Assembly: GCA_035759665.1 (NCBI GenBank)
Contig: DASTUM010000059.1
Location: 1-7,406 of the forward strand
Direction of reading: 5' to 3'
DNA from: Micavibrio_A sp035759665
GTDB lineage: Bacteria > Pseudomonadota > Alphaproteobacteria > Micavibrionales > Micavibrionaceae
Length of the DNA: 7,406 nucleotides
The notes under the pieces are model-generated. The model was not told the DNA's origin and ran no database searches. It saw only the letters and a list, made by a program, of their open reading frames with translations. The translations under genes were made by a program, and so were the position numbers. Below are positions 6,048 to 7,406 of this stretch, piece after piece; the stretch's first letter is position 1; each line of letters opens with the position of its first letter.

Positions 6048-6471
6048 AGAACTGGTATTTCATCGGGTCGGGAAGGCCGCTGTCTTCGCGCTTTTGCCAA
6101 TAGCTGACGGCGTAGGGATCGTAGGCGCGCTTCAATGGGTCATGGCGGAGAAGCCGCATGATAAGCCCGCCCGGGATAAAGCAAAGGGTATAAAGAATCG
6201 CCATCAGAACCGGGTTGAGAAAGCGTGCAATCACCGGCGCGATTTTGAGAAAGCCGTGCTTGATATTGCCGACGATGTCCGTGCGGTAAAGCGTAAGCGC
6301 GAGGATAATGGCGGACAGGCCTATGAAGAAACCGCCAATCCACCAACTCCACAAAATCGTTTTGAGAGCGCCTATAGCGAAAAGAATTGCGGACAACGTC
6401 GAACCGAACGCGCGGTCGGATGGAGTCTTGATCGTTTCCAGGCTTTTATATGTCTCGTGAAAATTCCCCAT
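6046..6471 (-). CDS. SxtJ family membrane protein
   Basis: A 141-residue integral membrane protein. Three hydrophobic segments are visible at about residues 22-38, 43-62 and 84-107; the N-terminus (MGNFHETYKSLETIKTPSDRAFG) and the C-terminal tail are hydrophilic. The tail, with RHDPLKRAYDPYAVSYWQKR (109-128) and a final DPMKYQF, is the part I associate with SxtJ-family proteins: a DPL motif, SYW followed by basic residues, and a short end in QF. SxtJ was named from the saxitoxin cluster, where it has no proven function, and is usually found next to an O-carbamoyltransferase gene. The same arrangement holds here: it is directly followed by DUF5989 and the carbamoyltransferase. The ATG at 6471-6469 is 14 bases after the PBP1A stop; an AGGGAG overlapping that stop is a distant ribosome site, and GCAGGG abuts the ATG. 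The family call rests on the tail and the neighbours together. Confidence 0.86.
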   Translation of the reverse strand: MGNFHETYKSLETIKTPSDRAFGSTLSAILFAIGALKTILWSWWIGGFFIGLSAIILALTLYRTDIVGNIKHGFLKIAPVIARFLNPVLMAILYTLCFIPGGLIMRLLRHDPLKRAYDPYAVSYWQKREDSGLPDPMKYQF

Positions 6472-6485
6472 CCCTGCGGCGCTCC

Positions 6486-7406
6486 CTAATAAATGCCGCC
6501 GGTGCCGTCAAACCCCGCCGCGGGCTTCTGCGGCTCGGGTACGGGATAAACGGGGGTCGGAACGTCCGATGTATCGCGTTCGCGGCTGAAGCTTGTGAAG
6601 GAATCGTCGGCGGGCGGATAGGCGTCTGTCGGCGCGGCGTCGGGGTTTATTTCCACGGAAGCCGGCACTTCGTTGTAGCCGTAGCCTTCGTTGGAATTTT
6701 CCGCGTATGGATCGACGATTTGATCGCCGCCGACGACATTGGCGTCGAGGACGTAATCGTCGAGGTTGGGTTCGGTTCCTGTAACGAACGCTTCCCAGAT
6801 CACATGCTTGTCCCCGGGCTGCGCCGCGCGGCCCGTATCAGCGTTGATGCGCACGTTCTTAATGCCGGGCGGAACGCGGAAGGGCGTCGGCGGGGTGTCC
6901 TTCAAGGCATCTTCCATGAATTCGCCGAAGACGGGCGCGGCAGTGGAGCTGCCTGTTTCGCGTTTGCCGAGAGAGCGCGGCTCGTCGAAGCCGACGAAAA
7001 CGCCGACGACGAGGTCGGGAGAAAAGCCGATAAACCATGTATCTTTCGATTTGTTGGTCGTGCCCGTCTTACCGGCGAGCGGGCGGCCGAGTTTGGCAAG
7101 CCGTGCCGCCGTCCCGCGCTGGACGACGCCTTCGAGAATGGAAACCATCTGATAGGCCGTGCGCTCATCCGCGATCTGTTCGCGCGTGTCGGGCACGATG
7201 GGTGTCGATTGTCCGTCCCAGCGGATTAGGTCGCCGCAATTCGGGCATGGGCGGTTGTCGTAAGTGAAGATCGTCTCTCCGCGGCGGTCCTGAATCCGGT
7301 CGATCAGGGTTGGCGTGATTTTCTTGCCGCCGTTGACCAGCATCGCATAGGCGTTGGTGAGTTTCAGGAGCGTCGTTTCCCCCGCGCCAAGGGCGTAGGA
7401 AAGATA
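6486..7406 (-). CDS. mrcA: Penicillin-binding protein 1A, C-terminal part only
   Basis: The frame is open at the right edge, so 306 C-terminal residues of a bifunctional class A penicillin-binding protein (peptidoglycan glycosyltransferase/transpeptidase, inner membrane, periplasmic catalytic domains) are present. Seen from the edge inward: the transpeptidase segment LSYALGAGETTLLKLTNAYA followed by MLVNGGKK, a CPNC insert (7256-7245), TAYQMVSILEGVVQRGTA, the KTG box AGKTGTTN with KTG at 7070-7062, and the strand DTWFIGFSPDLVVGVFVG. The catalytic SxxK and SxN motifs and the glycosyltransferase domain lie outside the window. After the transpeptidase domain comes a roughly 120-residue tail that becomes acidic and proline-rich and ends GTGGIY, as in other alphaproteobacterial PBP1A proteins. 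The next gene starts 14 bases after its TAG stop. Confidence 0.93.
   Translation of the reverse strand, partial: YLSYALGAGETTLLKLTNAYAMLVNGGKKITPTLIDRIQDRRGETIFTYDNRPCPNCGDLIRWDGQSTPIVPDTREQIADERTAYQMVSILEGVVQRGTAARLAKLGRPLAGKTGTTNKSKDTWFIGFSPDLVVGVFVGFDEPRSLGKRETGSSTAAPVFGEFMEDALKDTPPTPFRVPPGIKNVRINADTGRAAQPGDKHVIWEAFVTGTEPNLDDYVLDANVVGGDQIVDPYAENSNEGYGYNEVPASVEINPDAAPTDAYPPADDSFTSFSRERDTSDVPTPVYPVPEPQKPAAGFDGTGGIY

Larger units (their letters stand above)
3045..6471 (-). other. Four-gene carbamoyltransferase cassette (SxtJ, DUF5989, carbamoyltransferase, SGNH hydrolase)
   Basis: Four minus-strand genes are packed with gaps of 10 and 10 bases and a one-base overlap, which indicates one coupled operon. 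Two small membrane proteins, a cytosolic O-carbamoyltransferase and a membrane-anchored SGNH hydrolase together correspond by family to SxtJ, SxtK, SxtI and SxtL. The gene order differs from what would be expected for a simple copy and no other saxitoxin genes are present. The upstream neighbour, 14 bases away, is PBP1A, so transcription may run through from that gene. Confidence 0.8.

Noticed and set aside
3045..6471. Saxitoxin biosynthesis locus
   Set aside because: Only the carbamoyltransferase-associated families are present. There is no polyketide synthase-like SxtA, amidinotransferase, or tailoring oxygenase, and the flanking genes are household genes.
5902..6489. Plus-strand open frame across the SxtJ and DUF5989 genes
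   Set aside because: Its translation resembles no protein, while both minus-strand genes have membrane segments, family features and good spacing.

Overview
The window looks like a chromosomal segment of an alphaproteobacterium. The evidence is gene content: an M16 peptidase ending in ...ERLAA followed by a RimJ-type acetyltransferase, an AlgH/YqgE-family gene divergent from a stand-alone DsbD-alpha-like gene, and a PBP1A with a CxxC insert, an acidic proline-rich tail and a GGIY end. Most of it is moderately GC-rich with an AT-rich patch near 3000-3060. I cannot name a genus. There are nine protein genes, two of them cut by the window edges, and no RNA gene, CRISPR array, transposon or large repeat. 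No gene-free stretch exceeds about 60 bases.

Left part (1-2330), household genes: the 3' end of an M16 zinc peptidase-family gene, one base from a GNAT acetyltransferase gene (both +). A convergent AlgH/YqgE-family gene (-) overlaps the GNAT 3' end. A divergent exported DsbD-alpha-like protein (+) has a good sigma70-like promoter, ribosome binding site and candidate terminator.

Right part (2327-7406), all on the minus strand, read right to left: the C-terminal half of penicillin-binding protein 1A, then after 14 bases a tight cassette of (1) an SxtJ-family membrane protein, (2) a 49-residue DUF5989 (SxtK-like) single-span membrane peptide, (3) a full-length NodU/CmcH/TobZ-type O-carbamoyltransferase (SxtI-like) and (4) a membrane-anchored SGNH/GDSL hydrolase (compare SxtL). 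Gaps are 10 and 10 bases and then a one-base stop/start overlap, so the four are probably translated as a coupled unit. An unrecognised 222-residue protein with two H-x-C-H motifs follows, possibly with its own promoter.

The main point of interest is this cassette. Its members match, by family, the sxtI/J/K/L block of cyanobacterial saxitoxin clusters, but here they sit alone behind a peptidoglycan synthase gene with no toxin biosynthesis genes. The likely reading is a general carbamoyl-transfer module in which two small membrane proteins accompany a cytosolic carbamoyltransferase acting on an unknown, perhaps envelope-bound, substrate. The functions of SxtJ, DUF5989 and the partner hydrolase are not established.
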